Positions 41,965 to 50,532 of a stretch of 64,000 nt of DNA are shown one piece after another. Origin of the DNA: Candidatus Culexarchaeum yellowstonense. GTDB lineage: Archaea; Thermoproteota; Methanomethylicia; Culexarchaeales; Culexarchaeaceae. How positions within the stretch are numbered: position 1 is the first letter of the stretch; every line of letters begins with the position of its first letter. The translations under genes were made by a program, and so were the position numbers. The notes beneath the pieces were generated by a model. The model had not been told where the DNA came from. It saw only the letters and a list, made by a program, of their open reading frames with translations, and did not search any database. The DNA lies in assembly GCA_024707015.1 (NCBI GenBank), contig JANGFR010000002.1:1-64000 (forward strand), given 5' to 3'.

Positions 41965-43245
41965 ATGTTTAGCAAGGAAAGGATTAAAGAAGTTATTTTA
42001 GAACAAAGGGAAGATGTAGAAGAGATATTCAAGAGGGAAAAAATAGTAGAGAGGGAGCTACTGCCAAACCTGCCAAAGTTTTTGAGTTATCCAAATGTTT
42101 TAGCTATTCTTGGAGTTAGAAGATGTGGAAAATCTATACTTTCATGGCAAGTTTTTAAAGATCAAAAGTTTGGATACATAAATTTCGATGATGAAAGGTT
42201 GAGAGGTTTAAAAGCGGAAGATTTGAATAGTGTTCTTCAAGCTTTTTACGAGTTGTATGGAAGCGATTTGGAAAACATAGTCTTGGATGAAATTCAAAAT
42301 GTTGAAGCTTGGGAGCTATTTGTGAATAGGTTAAGGAGAAGTAAAAGGGTGATAATTACTGGTAGTAACTCAAAACTCCTCTCAGGGGAGCTGGCAACCC
42401 ATCTTACTGGAAGACATGTGGACTTCACCTTAATGCCATTCAGCTTTAGGGAATATCTAGCTTACAATGAGATAAATTTGGGAGCAATAACAACTCCGAA
42501 AAGAGCACAAATTTTTGAGAAACTTCAAAGCTATTTGAAGGATGGAGGATTCCCTGAATTCCCAAAATTCGGAAGGAAGATTCTCAGAACAATCTATGAA
42601 GATATAGTAATAAAGGATGTTATTGGAAGGAAGAAAGTTAAAAAGGAGGGGGAGCTGAGGAAAGTGGCAAGATTTTTGATTAGCAACTTCTCAAAGGAAT
42701 TCACATATTCTTCCCTTAAAGAGATTACCACAGCAAAACATCTTTCCACAATTTCCGATTGGGTTCATGGATTGGAAGAAGCTTATCTAATAGCAAAATT
42801 AGAAAGATTCTCATTTAAGCTAAAACAAAGCTTCATTGCACCAAAGAAGATTTATTGCATTGATAATGGATTAATCAATGTCGTGGGATTTTCAACAAGC
42901 GAAAATATGGGAAGATCGATGGAAAACCTAGTAGCCATAGAGCTTCTAAGAAGGAGAAATTACTGGTTTGACGATTGGGAAATATACTATTGGAAAGATT
43001 ACCAACAAAACGAAGTAGATTTTGTTGTCAAGGAGAAATTAACTATAAAACAATTAATACAGGTAACTTATGCTTCAAGCAAAGATGAAATTGGAAAAAG
43101 GGAGATTAAAGCTTTGATGAAAGCAAGCGAGCTTTTGAAATGCAAGAATTTGCTTGTAATAACTTGGGATTATGAGGATAAGATAAAAATTGAAAATAAA
43201 GAAGTAGTTTTCAAGCCATTATGGAAATGGTTGTTGGAAATTTAA
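41965..43245 (+). CDS. AAA-type ATPase with DUF4143 domain (intact copy)
   Basis: This P-loop ATPase has 426 residues. Walker A GVRRCGKS is at 50-57, Walker B NIVLDEIQN is near 110, the sensor TGSNSKLLSG is near 130, and LTGRHVDFTLMPFSFREYL is the family hallmark. The C-terminal nuclease-like segment has YYWKDYQQNEVDFVVK. Transcription is probably leaderless, since the TATA box sits 30 bases before the ATG. The terminal segment VFKPLWKWLLEI recurs as an isolated fragment at 44611-44673. The function of the family is not settled. Confidence 0.87.
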   Translation: MFSKERIKEVILEQREDVEEIFKREKIVERELLPNLPKFLSYPNVLAILGVRRCGKSILSWQVFKDQKFGYINFDDERLRGLKAEDLNSVLQAFYELYGSDLENIVLDEIQNVEAWELFVNRLRRSKRVIITGSNSKLLSGELATHLTGRHVDFTLMPFSFREYLAYNEINLGAITTPKRAQIFEKLQSYLKDGGFPEFPKFGRKILRTIYEDIVIKDVIGRKKVKKEGELRKVARFLISNFSKEFTYSSLKEITTAKHLSTISDWVHGLEEAYLIAKLERFSFKLKQSFIAPKKIYCIDNGLINVVGFSTSENMGRSMENLVAIELLRRRNYWFDDWEIYYWKDYQQNEVDFVVKEKLTIKQLIQVTYASSKDEIGKREIKALMKASELLKCKNLLVITWDYEDKIKIENKEVVFKPLWKWLLEI

Positions 43246-43253
43246 TAAGCATT

Positions 43254-44546
43254 TTATTCTTCTTTTAAGATTTCAGAATATTTAAGCAAAAATTTAATTA
43301 TTGGAACATAATGCACTGTCATGCCATTAATTCTTTCCTCTTTTTCCAAATCCTTTGTTATTAAAATTGCTTTCTTGCTTTTAAATTTCCTCCCAAATCT
43401 TAAGATATTTCTTAAATCTTTTTTCTCTATTTTCTCCTTAAATTTTATTTCTATAGGGATTTTTCTATAAAGAATGTTTATCTCACCCAAACTATCTTTC
43501 CAGAAGAAATTCGCATTCAATTGATTAATTACAATATTTTCAACTAAAAAACTTAAAGAAGAAAGAAACTCTTCCTCCGTTTCAAATGATGGTAAGAGTA
43601 AGGAGTGAGAAGTGAAATATGCCTTTTTTGCTTTTCTAGCAATTGCAAATTCACTTCCCCTATAGTTTCCAAGCAATTTAATTAGAAAAGCTTTTTCTAA
43701 ATATTTCATATACTTTGAAACAGTTTGCCTCGAAATTTTTAGTGTTGATGCCAAACTACCAAAATCTACAAGCATACCAGGATTTTTAGCTAAAAGATCA
43801 ACAATTTCCTTTAAGATGAAAGGATCTTTGACATCAAACGTTTTTGGTATGTCAAAGAAAATTATTTTCTCAATTATGCTATTCACATATTTCTTCAGTT
43901 TTTCAAAATCCCTTTCAAAAATCATTTCGGGTAATCCACCATGAATAACATATTCATAAAACAATTTTTCCAATTCAAATTTTTGAAGTAACATATCTTT
44001 TACTTCAAACCCTCTTAAATAAAGAAATTCTTCAAAAGTCAGAGGTTTAATTTCAAATTCATAAATCCTACCAGCTAAACTTTCTTTTGCTTTTCTCATG
44101 AAAAGTGATGCAGATCCGCTAACCACAAATTTTATTCCCTTTATGGAGTCATAATATCTTTTGAGAATTACTTGCCAATCTGGAACATGTTGAATTTCAT
44201 CAAAGAAAATGTAAGTATTTTTCAGTTCCCCTCTCAATATTTCGCTTTCATAAGTTGAAAGGATCTGCTCTATTATTTACGGCTCTTTTGCTAAAATTTC
44301 ATCAAATGAAAAATAAAGTATGTTTTTTGGTTCAACCCCCTCTTTTAATAACTTATCTATAAGTTGGAGCATTAACACAGTTTTCCCCGTTCTCCTCAAA
44401 CCAATTATTGCTATTATTTGTCTTACTTTAAGGTATTTTTCTAACTCTTTGAATTGGAATCTTGGTTTAAGCCCCTCTATTTCCTCTATTTTCCTCCCTC
44501 TCCACCAAGGATTCATCCGCAAAAGCAAATCTATAATTTCTGGCAT
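43254..44546 (-). pseudogene. DUF4143-type ATPase interrupted by one in-frame stop
   Basis: The N-terminal part (44546-44277, 89 codons) has Walker A GLRRTGKT near residues 49-56 and ends at a TAA (44279-44277). The next codon continues in the same frame through IIEQILSTYESEILRGEL and on to Walker B TYIFFDEIQHV, the sensor VSGSASLFMRKA and a complete DUF4143 C-terminus ending at 43254. A single base change (probably from CAA or GAA) would restore a roughly 430-residue protein. Either the gene is freshly inactivated, the stop is read through, or it is a sequence error. The rest of the frame is intact, so decay is recent. Confidence 0.85.
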
Positions 44547-44610
44547 ACTAATTTAACATATCTTTTAATAATATAAATATTTTGATTAACATATTATTGA
44601 TTTGTCATGA

Positions 44611-44673
44611 GATAAAATTAAAAATAAAGGAATAATTTTCAAGCCCTCATGGAAATGGCTATTAGAAATTTAA
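44611..44673 (+). pseudogene. Orphan C-terminal tail of a DUF4143 ATPase
   Basis: Twenty codons plus a stop encode DKIKNKGIIFKPSWKWLLEI, nearly the same as the end of the intact ATPase at 41965-43245. The DNA just before it also resembles that gene but has lost at least one base. No other part of the gene survives. It shows that a third ATPase copy once stood here on the plus strand. Confidence 0.75.
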
Positions 44674-44732
44674 AAAGAAATTGCAATCTATTATTCATGG
44701 AAATCCCCTGTTTAAAATAGAAGGGAGGGAAT

Positions 44733-45473
44733 TTGAAAAAAGCTGAGGAAATCTTTATCAAAGAGGTTTACAAGGGGCTAGAAAAAGGGGATACCCAGCA
44801 TGTCATGTCCATAATTAACGCATATCTCGAAAGGGAAAAGACGGACAAATTGAAATTAACACCAACCCCCCTACTTAATTCTATAGGTGATGGGCTGGGG
44901 GAAATGCTAATTGGGAAAGAATGGAGCTTTGACAGGCTGATGAATCTATGGAGGGAGGGAAAGAGGGATGAAAGATTGATCGTAGTGAATGCCTTAGGGA
45001 GGCTGAGCAGGGTAGATTATAAAAATTCGAAATCATTTGTTTTAAATATTCTTAACGATCTCTCTGACTGGGAAATCTGTGATCAATTAGCCTTGAGGGT
45101 AGTTGTAAATTTGGCGGTTCAGAACGAAAATGAGATGTTCTCCTTAATGGAAGAGTGGATAAAATCAAGGAACAAATGGGTTAGGAGGTTAGCAATAGCA
45201 ACAATTCCTCCTTATATAAGGAGGAAAAAGAGAGGATCAAAGATGTGTCTTCAGATTTTGAACAAAGTAATGAAAGAGGAGGATGAGGATGTTAAAAAGG
45301 CTATTGGCTGGGCCTTAAGAGAGGTTACAAAGAAGTATCCCGAATCAGTTTTTAAGTTTCTACAGAAGTGGGCTAAGGTCAAGGATAAAAATGTAAGGGC
45401 TATAATAAAAGCTGGAATGAAAAAATTACAAAAGGAAGAGCAAGAGGAAATAAAATCTTTGTTGGGTGAATAA
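44733..45473 (+). CDS. AlkD-like DNA alkylation repair protein (HEAT-like repeats)
   Basis: This all-helical 246-residue protein matches the AlkC/AlkD DNA glycosylase superfamily: the DWEICDQLALRVV helix holds the aromatic-Asp pair that flanks the lesion, and NKWVRRLAIATIPPYI is the conserved arginine helix. Its base substrate (alkylated purine) is presumed from AlkD; it could instead be a non-catalytic relative. The TTG start is supported by GGGAGGG upstream. One base separates its stop from the start of the radical-SAM gene, so the two are one operon. Confidence 0.78.
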   Translation: MKKAEEIFIKEVYKGLEKGDTQHVMSIINAYLEREKTDKLKLTPTPLLNSIGDGLGEMLIGKEWSFDRLMNLWREGKRDERLIVVNALGRLSRVDYKNSKSFVLNILNDLSDWEICDQLALRVVVNLAVQNENEMFSLMEEWIKSRNKWVRRLAIATIPPYIRRKKRGSKMCLQILNKVMKEEDEDVKKAIGWALREVTKKYPESVFKFLQKWAKVKDKNVRAIIKAGMKKLQKEEQEEIKSLLGE

Positions 45474-45474
45474 T

Positions 45475-46365
45475 ATGGTGAATGAAATCCGAGTGAAATC
45501 AATTCTGAATAAGCATAAAAGGAGGGATGACTGGTTTCTAGATGATTATTCGGTAAATCCATATGAGGGATGCTCCTTCAACTGTATCTACTGCTATATA
45601 AGGGGGAGCAAATATGGGGAGAATATGGCGAAGACTTTATCAGCAAAAGTAAATTCGCCACAACTTCTGGGAAAACAACTTTCAAGGAGAGCGAGGAAAG
45701 GAGAATATGGAATAATTGCTTTCTCATCATCAACCGAACCCTACATGCCAATTGAAGAAAAACTAAAACTGACGAGAAAATTGCTTGAAATAATTCTAAA
45801 ATACAAATTTCCTGTTCACATTTTAACAAAATCAAAACTTGTATTGAGAGATCTAGACTTATTGAAAGAGATTGATAAGAACGCGGTTCTACCTTCTGAT
45901 TTAAAGCCGAAACTGAAGCATGGAGCTATTATCTCCTTTTCTATCTCGACTCTCGACGAGAAGTTGGCAAAAATTCTTGAGCCAGGGGCACCTGCACCAA
46001 GAGAAAGATTAGAAACTATGAAAAAGTGCAGAGAAGAAGGATTTCTCACCGGAGTTTGTTATATTCCCACCTTGCCCTTTATTTCAGATGCAGAAGAACA
46101 ACTTGATGAAATGATAAAAACTGCTAAAGATTACGGGGCAGATTATGTTCTTGTCGGTGCCTTAACCTTATTTGGAAATGGACCAGCAGACTGCAAAACA
46201 CTCTACTACAAATTCCTAGAAAGATATTTCCCCGAACTTATACCAAAATATAAAAGCTTGTTCAAGAATTCCTTCCAGCCAACAAAGGAATACCAAAAGG
46301 AACTCCAAGAAAGGTCAATTAGAATTTGCAATAAGTATAAAATAAAACATAGAATTATACTGTGA
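45475..46365 (+). CDS. Radical SAM protein, SplB-like / COG1533 family
   Basis: This is a radical S-adenosylmethionine enzyme of 296 residues. The [4Fe-4S] motif is Cys33-x3-Cys37-x2-Cys40 within YEGCSFNCIYCY, followed by FSSSTEPYMPIEEKLKLTR, HILTKSKL and SISTLDEKLAKILEPGAPAP. This is the pattern of SplB-related 'DNA repair photolyase' proteins (COG1533); true spore photolyase residues are not confirmed. GGTGA, located at the end of the AlkD-like gene, is its ribosome site, which favours ATG 45475 over GTG 45466. The pairing with an alkylation-repair protein supports a role in nucleic-acid repair or modification. Confidence 0.88.
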   Translation: MVNEIRVKSILNKHKRRDDWFLDDYSVNPYEGCSFNCIYCYIRGSKYGENMAKTLSAKVNSPQLLGKQLSRRARKGEYGIIAFSSSTEPYMPIEEKLKLTRKLLEIILKYKFPVHILTKSKLVLRDLDLLKEIDKNAVLPSDLKPKLKHGAIISFSISTLDEKLAKILEPGAPAPRERLETMKKCREEGFLTGVCYIPTLPFISDAEEQLDEMIKTAKDYGADYVLVGALTLFGNGPADCKTLYYKFLERYFPELIPKYKSLFKNSFQPTKEYQKELQERSIRICNKYKIKHRIIL

Positions 46366-46852
46366 AAAGAGTGGGAAAAATAGGTTAGAACGAGCAAAAC
46401 TGCCCTTTAAACACCACCGAATACTTCTACCAATACTAGCCTGAGAAAGGCTACTATACCTTTAACGATAAAGCGAAAGATACCATAATTGCCCGACTTC
46501 TAGAAACAGAGAAACTACATCTTTCACCCTCGTCTATAGTGATAAAAATGTCAAAATATGTAGAGTAAGTCAGTTTTAAGTAATTTCTTAGTTTTCAATA
46601 GCTTTTGAGAGTTTTGAAACTTCCATACCTGACTTTAAAGAATTTGTCAGCTCAAGCCCATCATAAAACAACTTCATCTTCTCAAGTAAGAATTGTAGCT
46701 GGATTAAAATCAAGAAGGAAAATCGTTGAAGTAATTGAGGTTTAACACATTAAGCATGCAATCGAAATAGTCTAATCCTTCACAGATAATGCCTCCGATG
46801 AACCTCTCCATAAGAGGTTTCGCGCTCAAAAGGGGGAGTAGATTAAGTAGGT
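46366..46852. other. Degenerate region without an intact gene
   Basis: Short coding-like stretches occur on both strands but none is complete. On the plus strand a frame from about 46449 reads GYYTFNDKAKDTIIARLLET and continues about 20 codons to a stop near 46568. On the minus strand (about 46598-46745) a frame includes MKLFYDGLELTNSLKSGME and ends with SKAIEN. I cannot assign either to a family. This is probably the debris of several genes. Confidence 0.5.
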
Positions 46853-47002
46853 TCATGGCCTGGAGGATATAATAGATTTGATTTTTAAGTTATTGGATAT
46901 AGAGATGAATGCTTAATTGTTGGAGTAGTAGCGGTGCATGAGATCAATTATTATAGTGTTGGAGGAATTATTTGCGTAGAAACATTAAAAAATCTAAATT
47001 GA
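46853..47002 (+). pseudogene. Decayed copy of the 41295-41618 gene
   Basis: Forty-nine codons align with the C-terminal half of the secreted protein at 41295: SWPGGYNRFDF, then a TAA where the intact copy has GAA, then VIGYRDECLIVGVVAVHEIN, YYSVGGII and a final stop. About half the residues are identical and the DNA similarity is obvious. No 5' half remains. It is in direct orientation relative to the intact copy about 5.4 kb upstream. Confidence 0.8.
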
Positions 47003-47104
47003 ATATCTTTTCTCTCCACATATTTTTAATCAAACTTGTATAATTCTTAGTGGTAAATCTTTTATGTTAATGGTTTGGGTTAAATTTTTAATGGGGGTTC
47101 GGGT

Positions 47105-47677
47105 TTGAAGGTTCACCATAAAACATTAATACTTATATTGGTATCCATGCTGACAAGCTTTGTATATGCTTCGGTATTCACATATAACCCGCTAACCATC
47201 AATATTTCGCCAGTAGCACCCCCAATAATATTCAAATATGGCGCAAATACTGGTAAGGCTGACTTGCGTGGAACGACGATAACTGCAAATATTAGTAATA
47301 CAAGTACAAGTTTAACATTGACACTGCATCCAACATATCAAGAAGTGTATTATAAGGATGTTGCGAGAATAAACAACACTGATACTAATGTATACTATAT
47401 AATGATCAGAGTTGAACGTTCATTAACAAATACGAAAATCACTAATGCAACATTATATTTGTATGATGTTAGTACAAATCGAGCCATGCTTAAAGTAAAT
47501 TTACTTACAACTGAATCTACGAATTGGTTTCCAATGAATGGTAAAGCTGAGTGGAGAATTGATGTTGTAATTAAGATAGATGAAACTGGTGGAAGTTACA
47601 ATACTGCACCATTCACAAGTGATTCAGCGACATTAAAGCTAATCTACAGTACACAGAACGTTGAGAGTCCACCATGA
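47105..47677 (+). CDS. Secreted beta-rich protein, first subunit candidate of a fibre module
   Basis: The 190-residue protein has a signal peptide (about 1-22) followed at once by VFTYNPLTINISPVAPPIIF and then a Thr/Asn-rich beta-sandwich-like domain ending in SATLKLIY. The mature N-terminus with a YNPL..N.SPV.PPIIF motif is shared with the next protein. Size, secretion and linkage to a dedicated signal peptidase recall TasA/camelysin and the archaeal bundling pilus subunit AbpA, but sequence similarity to these is not demonstrable here. The start is TTG. It overlaps the next gene by four bases. Confidence 0.7.
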   Translation: MKVHHKTLILILVSMLTSFVYASVFTYNPLTINISPVAPPIIFKYGANTGKADLRGTTITANISNTSTSLTLTLHPTYQEVYYKDVARINNTDTNVYYIMIRVERSLTNTKITNATLYLYDVSTNRAMLKVNLLTTESTNWFPMNGKAEWRIDVVIKIDETGGSYNTAPFTSDSATLKLIYSTQNVESPP

Positions 47678-48870
47678 GGACATTTAAGAGTTGTTATACT
47701 AGGAAATGGGGATTATTTGCAATAATATTGTTGATGCTTTCAATTTGGCATTTGAGGGTGTTTTCATCAACATATGTTTATAATCCATTGAATTCAACTT
47801 TTAATCCTGTTCAGCCGCCAATAATATTCTCGAATCCAAATAATCCAAATGCAACTGTAATTTTGGGTGAAGCATATACATCGGCAAACGTAACTTTAAC
47901 GAGGAATTTGGCTTTAAACGTGTATGATGAGGATGAGAATGGAACTATATATCTTGAGGGGCCAGCGCCAAACATCGAGCTACCTCCGGGAGGATACTAT
48001 AATGTTTCATGGAGCGTACATATGGCAAGCTTTGAAGACCCTAAGGGAAATGGCACTATGATTATTGACTTAAGATTCTACAATGGAAGTGACTATTGTT
48101 TGGCAAGTATAATATACTATGGAAATTATGTTAAAGCAGCTTTAGGATTATTATGGGGGATAAATCCGGCCTCTGAAGGACAGAGCTCACCGTATACGAT
48201 AAACCCATATCAGAAGCATGAATTTAAAATTAGGGTGGAGAGGTCTATTGATGGATGCCTATTGACTTTAAAGTGGTTTGTTGATGGAGTAAACATTTAC
48301 AGCTACCAATACAATATTACGGAGATAACATATGTATTTATTTGGGAATCATATTTTGGATGGCTTAATAAAGAGAAGCCAGAATTGAAGTTTGAAGCTT
48401 ATTTGGATGATGTACATGCTGAGGGGGTGTATAATGCTTCAGAAAACTTTGAGGATGGTGTGGATGACGTATTCATAATAGGTGAATCCACAGGATATAC
48501 TGGCAAGAGGATATCGTACTATACGTACCCACAAAAATTCTTATTGGCATTAAATAATTATGGGGTTTACAATGTGAGTTTGGAGTTTGAATCGATCAAT
48601 GGTGTAATACCATCAGGGTTTAATGCATCCATATGGATAAACTTGAATAGTCAATACAGTAGGTCAGCGAAGGTGGTTAATGGGTTGATTGTGGAAAATC
48701 GGACATCAAAGATTCTTTTGCAGCAAAACTCGATATTAAATCTGTACGTGAATGTTACGGCGACATATCCAGCCAGTTGGAATGTGACGTTGAGGATATT
48801 ATTCAAGTATGAAGTTGAAGATTACATTACGGTAAGTTACCCATTGAGGGTTGAGGCGGGTTATGGATGA
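47674..48870 (+). CDS. Larger secreted protein sharing the N-terminal YNPL motif
   Basis: The 398-residue protein has an N-terminal signal/anchor (about 10-30), then TYVYNPLNSTFNPVQPPIIF, the same motif as in the preceding protein. The middle (about residues 90-280) looks like a concanavalin/LamG-like sandwich (DGCLLTLKWFVDGV, YNASENFEDGVDD), and the end is another beta domain. No membrane anchor is seen at the C-terminus. Coupling by ATGA overlaps on both sides places it in one operon with the 190-residue protein and the signal peptidase; it may be a tip or accessory fibre subunit. Confidence 0.7.
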   Translation: MRTFKSCYTRKWGLFAIILLMLSIWHLRVFSSTYVYNPLNSTFNPVQPPIIFSNPNNPNATVILGEAYTSANVTLTRNLALNVYDEDENGTIYLEGPAPNIELPPGGYYNVSWSVHMASFEDPKGNGTMIIDLRFYNGSDYCLASIIYYGNYVKAALGLLWGINPASEGQSSPYTINPYQKHEFKIRVERSIDGCLLTLKWFVDGVNIYSYQYNITEITYVFIWESYFGWLNKEKPELKFEAYLDDVHAEGVYNASENFEDGVDDVFIIGESTGYTGKRISYYTYPQKFLLALNNYGVYNVSLEFESINGVIPSGFNASIWINLNSQYSRSAKVVNGLIVENRTSKILLQQNSILNLYVNVTATYPASWNVTLRILFKYEVEDYITVSYPLRVEAGYG

Positions 48871-49979
48871 AGCGGATGACATTAAAGATGCTCTTGGCAA
48901 TCATATTGCTCATGCCATTGATTGGTAGAGTGTTGACTTTACCGGTAACAATAATGTTGTATACTGGTTCAAGTATGAAGCCAACAATGAATTGTGGAGA
49001 CCTCATAATATGCGTATCAAGGGATTATTTGAAATATGATGTTGGGGATATAGTGGTATGCATAATTGAACCCATGCAGTATATTGCGCATAGAATTGTG
49101 GAGTTGAAGGGAGACTCCGTAATAATGAAGGGTGATAACATGCAACTACTAGATCCACCGATGGATAGGGATTACATTAAATATGTGGTTATAGCAGTAA
49201 TACCGTTGGAATTATGGTTTCCAATAGTTGTGGCTATTGCAATGGTATACATGGCTTTAAGGGGGAGGAGGGTTATTGCAAATGTGAGGGGGGGTAAGGG
49301 TTTTGAGGTAATGGTGTTTGAGGTGTCAATATTGATTAGTATAGCAGCAGTATCGCTTACGCCTATAAATAGCACTCCAATACAATCAGCAATAGCTAAA
49401 CCATCAGTAAATTTGATGGAGGTGAAAATTCTAAGTGTATCGGAGGTTATGGTTAGGTATAGCGTGCAGTATGCTTATCCAATAAATGTTGAGGAATGCG
49501 TATTCAAGATAGCGAACAAAACAATATATTCAAAGGCGCACATAAGTGACGATCACACAGTAATAGTTGAAACGCCATTGGAAATCTATCAATTGGCATA
49601 TGGGAATAGGGTTGATGATATAAATTTCAAATTGAAGGTGAGGTTTGATAAGGGGGTTTTGGAGGGGAACTATACCTATAAAATAAACTGGAGGAAATTG
49701 AACATATACGTTGAGGGTGAAGAGCTTGTAATTGAAAATCCAAATTATGTGAGTATGAATGTAAGCTTGATAAAGGTGATATATATGATGATGGATAATG
49801 CTGGATTCACGAGAATAATGAAAACGGATTACATGGAACCGATAACTGTGAATGCATTATCAAAACAAGTTTTGAAGATTGGGAGGGAGGGTGAAGCCAT
49901 CGGTGCGTATGTGGAGTTGAAATATGAGTTTCTGGGGGGAGAGGTGTTTGAGAGGAAATACATCAAATTCACAGGATAA
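48867..49979 (+). CDS. Archaeal type I signal peptidase (S26B) with C-terminal ectodomain
   Basis: The catalytic region has GSSMKPTM with nucleophile Ser36, IAHRIVE with His75 (Ser-His type, as in ER and archaeal peptidases), and MKGDN. A first helix lies at 8-26 and further hydrophobic segments near 110-130 and 150-170. The remaining 190 residues are beta-rich and appear to be extracytoplasmic, an addition not present in ordinary archaeal Sec11-like enzymes of about 150-200 residues. It overlaps the preceding gene (ATGA). It probably processes the two secreted proteins encoded before it, like SipW with TasA. Confidence 0.85.
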   Translation: MKRMTLKMLLAIILLMPLIGRVLTLPVTIMLYTGSSMKPTMNCGDLIICVSRDYLKYDVGDIVVCIIEPMQYIAHRIVELKGDSVIMKGDNMQLLDPPMDRDYIKYVVIAVIPLELWFPIVVAIAMVYMALRGRRVIANVRGGKGFEVMVFEVSILISIAAVSLTPINSTPIQSAIAKPSVNLMEVKILSVSEVMVRYSVQYAYPINVEECVFKIANKTIYSKAHISDDHTVIVETPLEIYQLAYGNRVDDINFKLKVRFDKGVLEGNYTYKINWRKLNIYVEGEELVIENPNYVSMNVSLIKVIYMMMDNAGFTRIMKTDYMEPITVNALSKQVLKIGREGEAIGAYVELKYEFLGGEVFERKYIKFTG

Positions 49980-50532
49980 AACACTAAGAAAACTTACGCT
50001 ATTATCTCTAGTGATCATGGTATTGAACGCCATATACAAGCTAACTTTAACTTTAATCCCAAAATACACTTTTAGTGGACCATTGAGTGAAATCATAGCA
50101 ATAGCATACAGTAGACTAGAGTATTATGGATCTCCAATAGAGGTAGACCAATTAAAATCCATAGCAACACTCTCAATCCCACCAATAACACTATACACAT
50201 TTGAATTGATAGCATCATCAACTATGATTGTGATGCTGTATAGGGGGAGGGAAGCTTCAACAATCATAAAATTGATGTTCGGGTTAAGTTTAGCCTCAAT
50301 GATCATGTGTGGATTGATAATTGGATTGACGAGGAGCCTAGACATTATAGCACAGCAACTTATCATAAACAATAATTATGTATCAAATGCTGGAATCATA
50401 AAGTTTGGAGAAACAAGAATGGAGATAGCAACGATTGCAATTATGCTTGCAAATCCAACCATTATGATATTCAGTGAAACAATTCAAATGGTAAGTTCAG
50501 CAATAAATTATGTCAAAATCCATGAGCAATAA
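49924..50532 (+). CDS. Four-helix membrane protein at the end of the peptidase operon
   Basis: The 202-residue protein has about four transmembrane segments (near residues 25-43, 85-103, 113-133 and 165-188). It overlaps the signal peptidase gene by 56 bases if ATG 49924 is used; the first 20 residues are polar, so a later start is possible but no better site is visible. No family is recognised. Its position suggests a role in assembling or anchoring the secreted proteins of this operon. Confidence 0.6.
   Translation: MSFWGERCLRGNTSNSQDKTLRKLTLLSLVIMVLNAIYKLTLTLIPKYTFSGPLSEIIAIAYSRLEYYGSPIEVDQLKSIATLSIPPITLYTFELIASSTMIVMLYRGREASTIIKLMFGLSLASMIMCGLIIGLTRSLDIIAQQLIINNNYVSNAGIIKFGETRMEIATIAIMLANPTIMIFSETIQMVSSAINYVKIHEQ

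Noticed and set aside
44237-44279. Recoding of the TAA in the split ATPase (pyrrolysine or selenocysteine type)
   Set aside because: Pyrrolysine uses TAG and selenocysteine TGA; no downstream structure is visible. A nonsense mutation is simpler.
46598-46745. Two overlapping open frames on opposite strands
   Set aside because: Neither has an acceptable start with ribosome site, and I cannot assign a family, so they are described as debris and not called as genes.
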